Shown in pieces: positions 34,671 to 42,851 of a stretch of 47,782 nucleotides of DNA; positions within the stretch are counted from its first letter, which is position 1, and the number at the start of each line of letters is the position of its first letter. The notes under the pieces are model-generated. The model was given only the letters and a program-made list of their open reading frames with translations. It was not told the origin of the DNA and ran no database searches. The DNA comes from Bacteroidales bacterium (GTDB taxonomy: Bacteria; Bacteroidota; Bacteroidia; Bacteroidales; P3). The stretch spans positions 1 through 47,782 of the forward strand of contig JAISLH010000131.1 of NCBI GenBank assembly GCA_031260565.1. Direction: 5' to 3'. The position numbers were made by a program, and so were the translations under genes.

Positions 34671-35726
34671 ATGAAAATAAAGGAAGTTTTATCACAGGCA
34701 AAGACGATTTGGGAAGCTATTTTTGGCGACTCAAAGGAATTTATTGATAAGTATTTTGAATACGTTGGGGAGGACAATATTGTATATCTTGAAGACGGCA
34801 AGCGGATACATGGCTTCTGCCTCGTGCCTACCTATAACTTTTCACTCTTCAATTCACTAATCAAAGCGGATTATATTTCCGGACTTTGTGTTGCCGATGA
34901 CGAGAGACGGAAAGGCAATGGCAAGAAAATAGTTAAAAGCGTCCTGAGGCATAGCTTTGATATGGGACATCAGGTTGTTTTTCTCATTGCACAGGATAAT
35001 GAATTGATGCAGTTCTATCAGCAGTTTGGCTTTGGCAATAGTTGCATTAACTCTCGGCGAGTCTTCAAATTAAAGGAAATAAATGAGGTTTTCCTTGAAA
35101 CACATTCCCTGAATTTTGATTACAAAACATTCTTAAAAAATTACGATTGCGGCGATATTATGTCCAGAAAGTTTATTCTTCACGACCGAAAGACCTTAGA
35201 CTTTTACCATGAGAGCGGTTACGTCTTTGCAAACATCATTGACGATGAAGATGAGGGCTTTTCACCGGGAGCAATCTTTGTTGATGAAGATGAATTTGTC
35301 AATGTGGTGGAGCTAAATGTCAAAAACAGAATACAGAAGGCTATCCTGCTGTCGTTAATTTCAGATAGATATGAGAAAGATGTTCACTACAAAGAGCCGT
35401 TCAGGGAATATAACTCAGAGGGTATTTATATGGATATTTTCAGTAAGTCAAAGCGTGATATATATCAAATGATGAGGGTTGTAGATGTTGATGCCTGTCT
35501 GAAGATATTTGCTGCCAACCACCCTTTTATTGATGTTATTTTGAACATTGACGATGACTGCATTGCCGAAAACAATAAGGTCGTCTGGATAAAGAATGGT
35601 GAGTTAATCGTCTTTGAGAACGTAGAAGATGTACCGGGACAGCGTGAATTGAAAGATATTACTATCAAGCGGCTTACAACGATGTGCTTTGCCAATACCT
35701 ACCTTACGCTGCTCTTTGATGAGTAA
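34671..35726 (+). CDS. Eis-like GNAT N-acetyltransferase
   Basis: This 351-residue protein has an N-terminal acetyltransferase domain with the acetyl-CoA loop ERRKGNGKKI (about 78-87) and QFYQQFGFGN (about 114-123). A second GNAT-like domain and a C-terminal SCP2-like part (about 265-351) follow, the order seen in Eis-type enzymes. The target is unknown. It forms a unit with the DUF2156 gene. Its stop codon directly abuts the stop codon of the convergent DUF1294 gene, leaving no room for a terminator. Confidence 0.8.
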   Translation: MKIKEVLSQAKTIWEAIFGDSKEFIDKYFEYVGEDNIVYLEDGKRIHGFCLVPTYNFSLFNSLIKADYISGLCVADDERRKGNGKKIVKSVLRHSFDMGHQVVFLIAQDNELMQFYQQFGFGNSCINSRRVFKLKEINEVFLETHSLNFDYKTFLKNYDCGDIMSRKFILHDRKTLDFYHESGYVFANIIDDEDEGFSPGAIFVDEDEFVNVVELNVKNRIQKAILLSLISDRYEKDVHYKEPFREYNSEGIYMDIFSKSKRDIYQMMRVVDVDACLKIFAANHPFIDVILNIDDDCIAENNKVVWIKNGELIVFENVEDVPGQRELKDITIKRLTTMCFANTYLTLLFDE

Positions 35727-36005
35727 CTAACCCAGAAGTCTTGAAAATACCACAAAGATACCTGTAAGCCAAGCCGCAAAGATGATGTATGTCCAAATAT
35801 AATAGGACTTCTTTTTGCTTTTATGCCCTTCTCCATGCATTATTATCAATATTCCAAGAGAGCCTCCAGATGCCTCAAGCAAGTGAAACGTCTTTTCACT
35901 AATTCTTTTACGCTTTTTCTTCTTGGCACGTGCGTGGTCTGTCTCAAACAATGCTCCGCTAAAAATATTTATTATCAAGAGATAAATTAGAAAATACTTT
36001 GTCAT
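35727..36005 (-). CDS. DUF1294 family membrane protein
   Basis: This 92-residue protein shows an N-terminal hydrophobic segment (about 4-20), a basic loop ARAKKKKRKRISEKTFHLLEASGGSLGIL (the DUF1294 signature region), and a C-terminal helix (about 68-88). The HGEGHKSKK part corresponds to the family's RHKT motif. Function unknown. A promoter (36121-36128) lies 115 bases upstream, giving a leader of about 110 bases. It is convergent with the Eis-like gene with a zero-base gap. Confidence 0.75.
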   Translation of the reverse strand: MTKYFLIYLLIINIFSGALFETDHARAKKKKRKRISEKTFHLLEASGGSLGILIIMHGEGHKSKKKSYYIWTYIIFAAWLTGIFVVFSRLLG

Positions 36006-36120
36006 ACTATCTTAATTACTTGTTATACTACTATAAAACTCAATCTTAACCCAATGTACTCCGATATGAGCTATTGATTTTTTCTATAAATTTATTTACT
36101 TTTATCAAATTAAACTTTTG

Positions 36121-36128
36121 CAAAGATA
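36121..36128 (-). promoter_or_regulatory. -7 promoter element of the DUF1294 gene
   Basis: On the minus strand TATCTTTG followed by C, preceded by a T-rich tract ending TTTG, fits the consensus. Confidence 0.6.
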
Positions 36129-36217
36129 CAAAAAAACGGGAAAACACCGACACAAAACACAAAAATAGTATCTCCCACCTGTATTATGAGCCTTTATTTT
36201 GACAGAGGGCAATTACA

Positions 36218-36300
36218 CTTTCACCAAACGCCACCTTAATTTTCTAAAGTGGCGTTTCGTGACGCTGAAACGCCGCTTTAGGAAAATGAAGCAGAGTTTG
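36218..36300. repeat. Modular palindromic repeat, copy 6
   Basis: Words AAACGCCACCTT, AAAGTGGCGTTT and AAACGCCGCTTT, preceded by TTTCACC, are joined by AATTTTCT and CGTGACGCT; a degenerate fourth ends one base before the Nudix stop codon. It may act as the terminator of the Nudix gene. Confidence 0.88.
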
Positions 36301-36301
36301 G

Positions 36302-36925
36302 CTAAAATCTTTTAAACAACTCTTGTATGCTTGGGTAGCTGTGCCGCAATATGTCAGCAATTTCCGACTGTTTTATCCACACTGCTTTCTCTATTCCTTC
36401 CTCTCGTTGAGGCGTGATAGCGTTTTGCTTTGAGCTTTGCATAAAATACCACGCTGTTTGTTTCAATTCCCACCTCCGATTCATATAATATGTGTGGTAA
36501 GTAAAACCTGCAAAAACCCTTATGGACAACGGCTTCAAGCCTGTTTCCTCCTCTACCTCCCGAATGGCAGCTTGCTCGTCCGTTTCGCCGTTTTCCACGT
36601 GTCCCTTAGGCAAATCCCAGACTCCATTGCGATAAATGAAGAGCGTTTGCCCATCTTCATTTCGTACTATGCCACCTGCCGCTTTCACAAAAAAGAATTG
36701 GCGAGTGAATTGTTCAAAAACTTTTTCTGTTTTTTTGTCTTTTGAGAGCAAAAAAATGTTGTCTGCACCTGCTTTTTGCTCCAAAAGAGATGGAAAATCC
36801 AAAGAATTTTGCCATTCTTTACCACATTCTATTACAACAGATTCACGTGTTTTTATGTCTTTGGGAAGTGAATTTGTTATCGTAACTTGCTTGTATTTAC
36901 CGAAAATTATGTACTTTTGCACCAT
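36302..36925 (-). CDS. Nudix hydrolase
   Basis: This 207-residue protein carries a complete Nudix box, GHVENGE-x7-REVEEETGL, which binds metal and cleaves a diphosphate linked to another group X. About 90 N-terminal residues (YIIFGKYKQVTITNS...) precede it, as in many Bacteroidota members. The substrate cannot be predicted. The ATG at 36923-36925 is chosen because a longer frame would reach well into pyrE. This start codon overlaps that of pyrE on the other strand by two bases. I see no clear promoter; it would have to lie inside pyrE. Confidence 0.82.
   Translation of the reverse strand: MVQKYIIFGKYKQVTITNSLPKDIKTRESVVIECGKEWQNSLDFPSLLEQKAGADNIFLLSKDKKTEKVFEQFTRQFFFVKAAGGIVRNEDGQTLFIYRNGVWDLPKGHVENGETDEQAAIREVEEETGLKPLSIRVFAGFTYHTYYMNRRWELKQTAWYFMQSSKQNAITPQREEGIEKAVWIKQSEIADILRHSYPSIQELFKRF
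36912..36919 (+). promoter_or_regulatory. -7 promoter element of pyrE, implying a leaderless mRNA
   Basis: TACTTTTG followed by C ends 5 bases before the pyrE ATG. With the usual spacing, transcription begins at or next to the A of the start codon. The element lies within the 5' end of the Nudix gene. Confidence 0.6.
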
Positions 36926-37574
36926 GATTACTAATAATGATATTGCGATACAAACCGCTAAATTTCTTTTGCAAATTAAAGCAATTAAATTGAATAATGC
37001 AAATCCTTTCACTTGGGCATCGGGTAGAAAGTCTCCAATTTATTGTGATAATAGAATAACTTTGTCCTATCCTGAGATACGGACATTCTTACGCCAACAG
37101 TTCGTTTCAATCGTTAATGATATATTTTCGGAAGTAGATATTATCGCTGGCGTTGCAACAGGGGCAATAGCACAAGGAGTTCTCGTGGCTCAAGATTTGG
37201 GTAAGCCTTTTGTGTATGTGCGTCCTGAGGAAAAGAAACACGGCTTACAGAACCGCATAGAGGGAGAAGTAAAGGAAGGACAGAGCGTTGTTGTGATTGA
37301 AGACTTGGTTTCCACAGGCAAAAGTAGCTTACAAGCTGTTGAGGCTTTGAGAGAAAGAGGCTGCAACGTTAAAGGTATGGCAGCAATCTTTACTTACGGA
37401 CTTGAGGTTGCCGAGATTGCCTTCCGCGAAGCTCAGATTGAACTGACCACGATAACGGATTATGATACTCTTATCACCGCTGCCATTAAGGAAAAATACA
37501 TAAACGAACAGGATATAGACTCTTTACGACTATGGCGTTTGAGTCCGGAAAAGTGGTCGGAAGACAGAATGTAA
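36924..37574 (+). CDS. pyrE: Orotate phosphoribosyltransferase
   Basis: This 216-residue enzyme joins orotate and PRPP to form orotidine 5'-phosphate in pyrimidine synthesis. The substrate loop is FTWASGRKSPIYCDNR (about 28-43) and the PRPP motif is VVVIEDLVSTGKSS (about 126-139). KAIKLNNANPFTWASG is typical of Bacteroidota PyrE. An ATG five codons upstream (36909) overlaps the promoter and is unlikely. A small SRPBCC gene follows after 6 bases. Confidence 0.95.
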   Translation: MITNNDIAIQTAKFLLQIKAIKLNNANPFTWASGRKSPIYCDNRITLSYPEIRTFLRQQFVSIVNDIFSEVDIIAGVATGAIAQGVLVAQDLGKPFVYVRPEEKKHGLQNRIEGEVKEGQSVVVIEDLVSTGKSSLQAVEALRERGCNVKGMAAIFTYGLEVAEIAFREAQIELTTITDYDTLITAAIKEKYINEQDIDSLRLWRLSPEKWSEDRM

Positions 37575-37580
37575 TCGTTT

Positions 37581-37988
37581 ATGAAAATAGAGAGCAAAGT
37601 TGTTGATATAACGAAATCAGCCGAAGAAATATTTGAATTTTTGGCTGATTTCACTCGTTTTTCCCTTCTTCTGCCCGACAAAGTTGAGAATTGGACGGCA
37701 ACCAAAGAGCGTTGCAGTTTTACGATAAAGGGTTTGACCGACTTCGGAATGAAGATTACCGACCTTAAGCCTCACAATACGATTATTATTTCCAACGATG
37801 AGGACGTTCAAATGCCTGTTAAATTTACTTTTACTTGGCATCTGACACCTCAAACTTCATCTTGCCAAGTTCAAGCCTGCTTTGACTTGAACGTAAATCC
37901 CATGATGGCGATGATGATTAAGAAACCATTTGGTGAGTTTGTCAATGCACTGGTTGATAAATTAAAGGAGAAGATGGAAAACTCCTAA
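37581..37988 (+). CDS. SRPBCC (START-like) family protein
   Basis: This 135-residue protein fits the small START-like fold: an N-terminal strand, a helix SAEEIFEFLADFTRFSLLLPDKV, alternating strands, and a long C-terminal helix (PFGEFVNALVDKLKEKM). The fold binds hydrophobic ligands; none can be predicted. It is encoded 6 bases after pyrE and often accompanies it in Bacteroidales, so it is likely co-transcribed. No terminator is visible other than repeat copy 7. Confidence 0.78.
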   Translation: MKIESKVVDITKSAEEIFEFLADFTRFSLLLPDKVENWTATKERCSFTIKGLTDFGMKITDLKPHNTIIISNDEDVQMPVKFTFTWHLTPQTSSCQVQACFDLNVNPMMAMMIKKPFGEFVNALVDKLKEKMENS

Positions 37989-38035
37989 TTTACGACAGCA
38001 AACACCTTTTTTCCCGCCACAAAAATCCACATTAT

Positions 38036-38084
38036 TTTCTTGAAACGCCGTTTCAACGTCACGAAACGCCACTATAGTAAATTA
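38036..38084. repeat. Modular palindromic repeat, copy 7
   Basis: This is a shorter, partly decayed copy: AAACGCCGTTTC and AAACGCCACTAT joined by AACGTCACG. It lies between the SRPBCC and histidine kinase genes. Confidence 0.75.
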
Positions 38085-38125
38085 AGTCATTATCCTGCTT
38101 GCATTATGCTTTTGTATAAAAAGCG

Positions 38126-38133
38126 TACCTTTG
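38126..38133 (+). promoter_or_regulatory. -7 promoter element of the histidine kinase-hemW unit
   Basis: TACCTTTG followed by C lies 26 bases before the kinase ATG. Confidence 0.65.
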
Positions 38134-38158
38134 CACTTTAATTTGAGGAAACAAACAA

Positions 38159-39661
38159 ATGAAAATCTCACTTAAACAATCAAGAGTCAAATGGGTTCTT
38201 TTAGCCGCAGGATTTGTTGTTATAATGCTGTTTTTGATACAATTAAATAGTATGATAACCACTCTGAAAAAAGAGGAAGAGCGGAAGGTGAAACTATGGG
38301 CTCAAACCGTTGTCAGCAAAGCCGAATTGGTCGCAAAGACAGAGGAGTTTTTTGGTAAGGTTACTGCGGAAGAAAAGCTTAGATTGGAGCAATTTATAGT
38401 TGCTCAGAAGAAACTGATGGCTCAACCGCTAAGTCAAGACATCAACAACCTCTATGACCAATACTTAAAGGAAATAAAAAACATTCCAGTCATCATTACC
38501 GATGAACAAAATCACATTACACTTTCGCAAAACGTCAAAATTCCAGAGCAAACAGATATTTTGGATAGCTCAAGCACCTTTGCAGGATTTTTTAACAACC
38601 AACCGCTTGAATATGGCTTTGAAGATATGCGTTTTAAGCTTTATTACAAAGAATCGGAAATGTATTCCAATTTGCGGAATGTGCTTAACGATTTCATAGA
38701 ATCGTTCTTGACGGAAGTTACTCAAAACTCTGTCTTCGTACCTGTTATTATTACCGATTCTGCTCACTGCAAAGTCATCGGCTATGGTAATGTTAGCAAA
38801 GACCAAGTGAGCAAATCCAACCTGCAAAAGACGATTGAGCAGATGAAGGAAGCCAATACCCCTATTCCAATTTTGCTTCCGGGCAATCAAAACGCCACAA
38901 TATTTTATGAAAAGTCCTCTTTCGTCCGTGCTATGCAGTATTATCCTATTCTGTATATTGGCATTACGGTGCTGTTTGTCTTTATTGGCTTATGGTTGTT
39001 TCGGACTATGAAGCGGTCTGAGCAGGATACTATCTGGATTTCAATGAGTAAGGAGACGGCACACCAACTTGGCACACCTATTTCTTCACTCAATGCGTGG
39101 ATTGCCTATTTGGCTGAAGACGAAAGGAACAAAGAGATTTGCAAGGAATTAGAAAAAGACGTCAATCGCCTGACAATCATCACGCAACGCTTCTCAAAAA
39201 TCGGCTCAACCCCTGTTTTGGAACGTCAAAATCTGGTTTCCGTCATTGAAGACGCCACTTCCTACCTTGCCAAACGCTCCTCCAAGAAGGTAATGTTTGA
39301 CATCCGTTTGCCCCAAACACCTGTTTATGCGTGTCTTAACAAATATTTATTTGAATGGACGCTTGAAAACATCTGCAAAAACGCCATAGACGCAATGGCA
39401 GGTGTAGGAACGATAACCTTAAAGCTTGATTGTGAGGGCAAAAACCTTTATCTTGACATCACAGACAGCGGTAAGGGAATCGCAAAACGAGACTTCAAGA
39501 AAATATTTCAGCCCGGCTACACGACAAAGAAAAGAGGCTGGGGCTTAGGACTTTCACTCGCCAAACGCATTATTGAAGAATACCACAGCGGACGCATTTT
39601 CGTCAAGCAGTCTCAGCTCAACAGCGGCACAACATTTCGTATCACTTTAAGGAAAGCGTAA
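38159..39661 (+). CDS. Sensor histidine kinase, orphan
   Basis: This 500-residue inner-membrane kinase has helices at about 11-31 and 265-283 enclosing a periplasmic sensor of about 230 residues. That sensor contains two similar segments (PVIITDEQNHI near 110 and PVIITDSAHCK near 205). The cytoplasmic part has a dimerisation/phosphotransfer helix with H302 in SKETAHQLGTPISS and an ATPase domain with N box NICKNAID, G1 DITDSGKGI and G2 GWGLGLSLAKRI. No response regulator is nearby. Its stop directly adjoins the hemW start. The signal is unknown. Confidence 0.88.
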   Translation: MKISLKQSRVKWVLLAAGFVVIMLFLIQLNSMITTLKKEEERKVKLWAQTVVSKAELVAKTEEFFGKVTAEEKLRLEQFIVAQKKLMAQPLSQDINNLYDQYLKEIKNIPVIITDEQNHITLSQNVKIPEQTDILDSSSTFAGFFNNQPLEYGFEDMRFKLYYKESEMYSNLRNVLNDFIESFLTEVTQNSVFVPVIITDSAHCKVIGYGNVSKDQVSKSNLQKTIEQMKEANTPIPILLPGNQNATIFYEKSSFVRAMQYYPILYIGITVLFVFIGLWLFRTMKRSEQDTIWISMSKETAHQLGTPISSLNAWIAYLAEDERNKEICKELEKDVNRLTIITQRFSKIGSTPVLERQNLVSVIEDATSYLAKRSSKKVMFDIRLPQTPVYACLNKYLFEWTLENICKNAIDAMAGVGTITLKLDCEGKNLYLDITDSGKGIAKRDFKKIFQPGYTTKKRGWGLGLSLAKRIIEEYHSGRIFVKQSQLNSGTTFRITLRKA

Positions 39662-40771
39662 ATGGCTGGGTTGTATGTGCATATCCCTTTTTGCAAATCC
39701 CGCTGTATCTACTGCGACTTCTATTCTACCGCCTCAAAATCAGTTAATGAGACGTATATTTTAAGACTTATTGAAGAGTTACACTATCGCCAATCGTTTG
39801 TAAAAGATAAGGTTACAACGCTTTACTTTGGCGGTGGCACGCCTTCCATACTTACTCTTGTGCAATTGGAAAAGATTTTGACGGAAATTGACAAGATTTT
39901 TCCGTTGTCGGGTATGGAGGAGGTAACTTTTGAGGCTAATCCTGACGATTTGAGCGTTGAGTATCTCAGGGGCTTGAAAGAACTTGGCATAAATAGACTT
40001 TCGGTTGGTATTCAGAGCTTTGATGACAACTATTTGACGATTTTAGGACGCCGACATAACTCTCAACAGGCTCAAAATGCAGTTTTGCAAGCTCATAATA
40101 TTGGTTTTAGAAACATAACCATTGATTTGATGTTTGCCTTGCCTCAAATGACTCTCGCACAATGGGAAACGACTCTTGCCAAAAGCCTTTTACTGCCCAT
40201 AAACCACATTTCGGCGTACCTCCTTTCGCAAGAGCCAAATACCGCTCTAAACACTATGGTTACGAAAGGGTTATTGACGCTGCCAAATGAGGATAACGCT
40301 CTGACGCAGTTTGATTTCACTGATGCTTTTTTAAGAGAAAATGGATTTATTCATTACGAAACGTCTTCTTATTGCTTAAAAGACTGCTATTCAAAGCATA
40401 ATTCAAATTATTGGAAACGCATTCCATATCTTGGAATAGGGGCTTCAGCTCACTCTTTCAATGGCTTAGAGCGACAATGGAATGTTTCAAACCTCAAAGA
40501 CTACATTTCAAAGCCGCTAACCGACACATTGCAAACAGAAATTTTGACTTCCGAGCAACAATATGAAGAATATATAATGCTGTCTTTGAGAACAATAGAG
40601 GGGATAAACCTTTCAACAATCCAAAATGAGTTCCCGCAATTTTACGATACTTTTCTGCAAAAGGCAAATGCTCAAATGTCGCAGGGACTCTTGCAACTAA
40701 TTGATAACAATCTTGTTGCAAGCCATCAAGGTCAGCATTTGCTCAACCAGCTCATCGTTTCGCTATTCTAA
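39662..40771 (+). CDS. hemW: HemW-like radical SAM protein
   Basis: This 369-residue protein has the radical SAM cluster motif CKSRCIYC (C11, C15, C18) after LYVHIPF, then YFGGGTPS and the HemW-type C-terminal domain. Such proteins were often labelled coproporphyrinogen III oxidase, but HemW members bind heme and act as heme chaperones. The lack of the extra HemN N-terminal segment before the motif supports HemW. It starts at the base after the kinase stop, so the two are translated in tandem. No terminator other than repeat copy 8 follows. Confidence 0.88.
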   Translation: MAGLYVHIPFCKSRCIYCDFYSTASKSVNETYILRLIEELHYRQSFVKDKVTTLYFGGGTPSILTLVQLEKILTEIDKIFPLSGMEEVTFEANPDDLSVEYLRGLKELGINRLSVGIQSFDDNYLTILGRRHNSQQAQNAVLQAHNIGFRNITIDLMFALPQMTLAQWETTLAKSLLLPINHISAYLLSQEPNTALNTMVTKGLLTLPNEDNALTQFDFTDAFLRENGFIHYETSSYCLKDCYSKHNSNYWKRIPYLGIGASAHSFNGLERQWNVSNLKDYISKPLTDTLQTEILTSEQQYEEYIMLSLRTIEGINLSTIQNEFPQFYDTFLQKANAQMSQGLLQLIDNNLVASHQGQHLLNQLIVSLF

Positions 40772-40805
40772 TCCGCTGTAATAAATCCGCCAAGTCCCAT
40801 AACAA

Positions 40806-41096
40806 CTTCACCAAACGCCACTTTAACTTAACGAAGTGGCGTTTTAATTTTCCCAAACGCAGTTTTAAATTTATTTGATGTACATCAAAAATAAATAAGA
40901 TGTACATCAAAATAAAATAAGACGTACATCAAAAATAAATTAGATGTACATCAAAATAAATTAAGATGTACATCAAAATAAAATTAGATGTACATCAAAT
41001 AAATTTTAAACTGCGTTTGGGAAAAATGAAACACTGCTTGAGCAAAATGAAACGCCGTTTGGGAAAGTTAAAGTGGCGTTTAATGAAGCTGAAATG
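40806..41096. repeat. Modular palindromic repeat, copy 8, enclosing a 22-bp array
   Basis: The left part (40806-40872) has AAACGCCACTTT, GAAGTGGCGTTT and AAACGCAGTTTT; the right part (41001-41096) has the inverted counterpart AAACTGCGTTTG, then AAACACTGCTT, AAACGCCGTTTG and AAAGTGGCGTTT. The inner words and their flanks are mirror images, so the whole 290 bases form an interrupted palindrome around the 22-bp array. It lies between hemW and the thiolase gene. Confidence 0.85.
40877..40996. repeat. Six GATGTACATC palindromes at exact 22-bp spacing
   Basis: The palindrome GATGTACATC (third copy GACGTACATC) begins at 40877, 40899, 40921, 40943, 40965 and 40987. Each is followed by AAA and joined by AT-only spacers of 12 bases that vary slightly. 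The constant 22-base period, about two helical turns, presents all sites on nearly the same face of DNA, as expected of a cooperative protein-binding array. It is not a CRISPR array: spacers are too short and alike. Confidence 0.92.
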
Positions 41097-41149
41097 AGAA
41101 AAAGAGAAGGTTTTTTAGTCATAAGTGGCGTTATTATGCTATTTTGTTG

Positions 41150-41157
41150 TACCTTTG
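41150..41157 (+). promoter_or_regulatory. -7 promoter element of the thiolase-MaoC unit
   Basis: TACCTTTG followed by C lies 49 bases before the thiolase ATG, preceded by TTTTG at about the -33 distance. Confidence 0.65.
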
Positions 41158-41205
41158 CAAGCGTTTAATACGTATTTTATTTGATAATTAAAACATATAA
41201 CTAAG

Positions 41206-42411
41206 ATGGAAAAAGTATTTATAGTAGCAGCAAAACGTACTGCGGTAGGTAAATTTCTGGGAACGTTAGAAAAAGTCCCTGTTGTTGAACTTGGCGTTAC
41301 GGTTGTCAAAAACATATTGGAGCAAACGAAGATTGACGCTTCCAAGATTGACGAAGTAATAGTCGGAAATATCCTTATGGCTGGACAAGGGCAAGGTGTG
41401 GCACGTCAGATTTCGGTTAAGGCAGGTATTCCTGTTGAAGTGCCGGCTTATGGCTTGAATATGATATGCGGCAGTGGCTTGAAGGCGGTAATGAACGCTT
41501 ACAACGCTATCCGTGCAGGGGAAGCTAACGTCATCATTGCCGGTGGTGCGGAGTCAATGTCGGGTGCTGGGTTTATATTGCCTGCTTCGGCTCGTGGCGG
41601 ATTAAAGATGGGTGATGTGAAGCTAACAGACCATATGATTTATGATAGCCTTACAGACGCCTTCAGCAATTTGCACATGGGTATAACAGCGGAAAACGTT
41701 GCCGAAAAACTAAACATAACAAGGGAAGAACAGGATAAATTATCTATAACTTCTCAGCAGAGAGCCATTGCAGCCATTGACGGCGGCAAATTCAAGGAGG
41801 AAATAGTTCCTGTGGAGATTGTTACCAAAAAAGCAACGATAACCTTTGCCGAAGATGAGTTTGTGAATCGCACAACTTCATTGGAGAAGCTCGCAACACT
41901 AAGACCTGCCTTCAAAAAAGATGGAACGGTTACGGCAGGTAATGCTTCGGGTATCAATGATGGAGCAGCCTTTGTGATGATTGCCTCTGAGAAAGCGGTG
42001 AAAGAATATGGGCTTACACCGATGGTAGAAATTGTTGCCGTTGGTCAAGGAGGTGTTGATCCTGCTACAATGGGATTGGGTCCTGTTGCTGCAGTGAAGA
42101 ACGCTCTTTCTAAGACGGACTTGCAGTTAAAGGATATGGAGGTTATGGAATTGAATGAAGCCTTCGCCGCACAAGCCTTAGGGGTGCAGAAACAACTAAG
42201 CGAACAGCATAATGTTACAAGAGAATGGCTCAATGAAAAGACCAACAAAAATGGTGGTGCTATTGCTATCGGACATCCTGTTGGAGCATCGGGATGTAGA
42301 ATATTGGTGTCATTGCTTTATGAGATGAAGAGAGAAAACAATGCCTATGGTTTGGCTTCATTATGTATCGGTGGTGGTATGGGAACGGCAGTAATAGTAA
42401 AGAAAGCGTAG
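41206..42411 (+). CDS. Acetyl-CoA C-acetyltransferase (thiolase)
   Basis: This 401-residue enzyme joins two acetyl-CoA into acetoacetyl-CoA or runs the reverse. The nucleophilic cysteine is C88 in NMICGSGLKAV, and the C-terminal catalytic motifs are AIAIGHPVGASGCRI and CIGGGMGTA. The length and motifs fit the biosynthetic degradative-neutral thiolase II group. The next gene, six bases on, is a MaoC-type hydratase, suggesting a C4-CoA pathway such as crotonyl/butyryl-CoA formation, but no hydroxybutyryl-CoA dehydrogenase is here. Confidence 0.95.
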   Translation: MEKVFIVAAKRTAVGKFLGTLEKVPVVELGVTVVKNILEQTKIDASKIDEVIVGNILMAGQGQGVARQISVKAGIPVEVPAYGLNMICGSGLKAVMNAYNAIRAGEANVIIAGGAESMSGAGFILPASARGGLKMGDVKLTDHMIYDSLTDAFSNLHMGITAENVAEKLNITREEQDKLSITSQQRAIAAIDGGKFKEEIVPVEIVTKKATITFAEDEFVNRTTSLEKLATLRPAFKKDGTVTAGNASGINDGAAFVMIASEKAVKEYGLTPMVEIVAVGQGGVDPATMGLGPVAAVKNALSKTDLQLKDMEVMELNEAFAAQALGVQKQLSEQHNVTREWLNEKTNKNGGAIAIGHPVGASGCRILVSLLYEMKRENNAYGLASLCIGGGMGTAVIVKKA

Positions 42412-42417
42412 GTGTTT

Positions 42418-42825
42418 ATGGACAAAATAAAGGTCGGCGACACTTATAGCCACAAGACACGTTACACACAAGAGCAAGTAAATAGATTTGCTGACGTTAC
42501 GGGCGACAACAACCCTATCCACATCAGTCAAGAATACGCAGCTAAGACTCCCTTTGGCAAACCTATCGTTCATGGTTTCTTTGCCGGAGCTGTTTTTAGC
42601 AAGGTCTTTGGTACTATGTTTCCGGGCGAAGGCACGATATATATGTTCCAGGATATGGCGTTTCTGTCTCCTGTTTTTGTGGAGAGGGACTATGTTGCCA
42701 AGTTTGAAGTAATGGAAGTCAATCAAGAGAAGCACAGGGCAGTTGTCAAATGCACATTGGAAGACGGGGACGGCAAGGTTGCTATTAGTGGTCAAGCGAA
42801 ACTAATGCACAAAGAGCGGTTCTAA
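42418..42825 (+). CDS. MaoC-type (R)-specific enoyl-CoA hydratase
   Basis: This 135-residue hot-dog protein has the hydratase-2 motif FADVTGDNNPIHI (about 26-38), with the catalytic Asp and His, and GKPIVHGFFAGAVF. It adds water to enoyl-CoA to give (R)-3-hydroxyacyl-CoA, or the reverse. The ATG at 42418 is preferred over a GTG at 42412. It is co-transcribed with the thiolase, which points to C4 acyl-CoA metabolism. A bidirectional terminator follows. Confidence 0.88.
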   Translation: MDKIKVGDTYSHKTRYTQEQVNRFADVTGDNNPIHISQEYAAKTPFGKPIVHGFFAGAVFSKVFGTMFPGEGTIYMFQDMAFLSPVFVERDYVAKFEVMEVNQEKHRAVVKCTLEDGDGKVAISGQAKLMHKERF

Positions 42826-42851
42826 TACTTCACATATTATTATTCAAAACA

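Noticed and set aside
36590-36855. CACGTG words near 36.6 and 36.85 kb as parS sites
   Set aside because: Only the central six bases and a few others match; both are in coding sequence.
36926-37012. A longer N-terminus for the Nudix protein with a membrane-like helix
   Set aside because: It is antisense to the conserved start of pyrE, which would explain its hydrophobic pattern as a shadow.
39662-40771. Annotation as coproporphyrinogen III oxidase HemN
   Set aside because: The cysteine motif starts at residue 11 and the HemN-specific N-terminal segment is lacking; HemW fits better.
40877-40996. The 22-bp array as a CRISPR
   Set aside because: The repeated unit is a 10-base palindrome and the 12-base spacers are AT-only and nearly alike; there are no cas genes.
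3031-41096. AAACGCC repeats as insertion-sequence ends or MITEs of a resident IS
   Set aside because: No transposase is in the window, copies differ in word number and order, and I see no target-site duplications.
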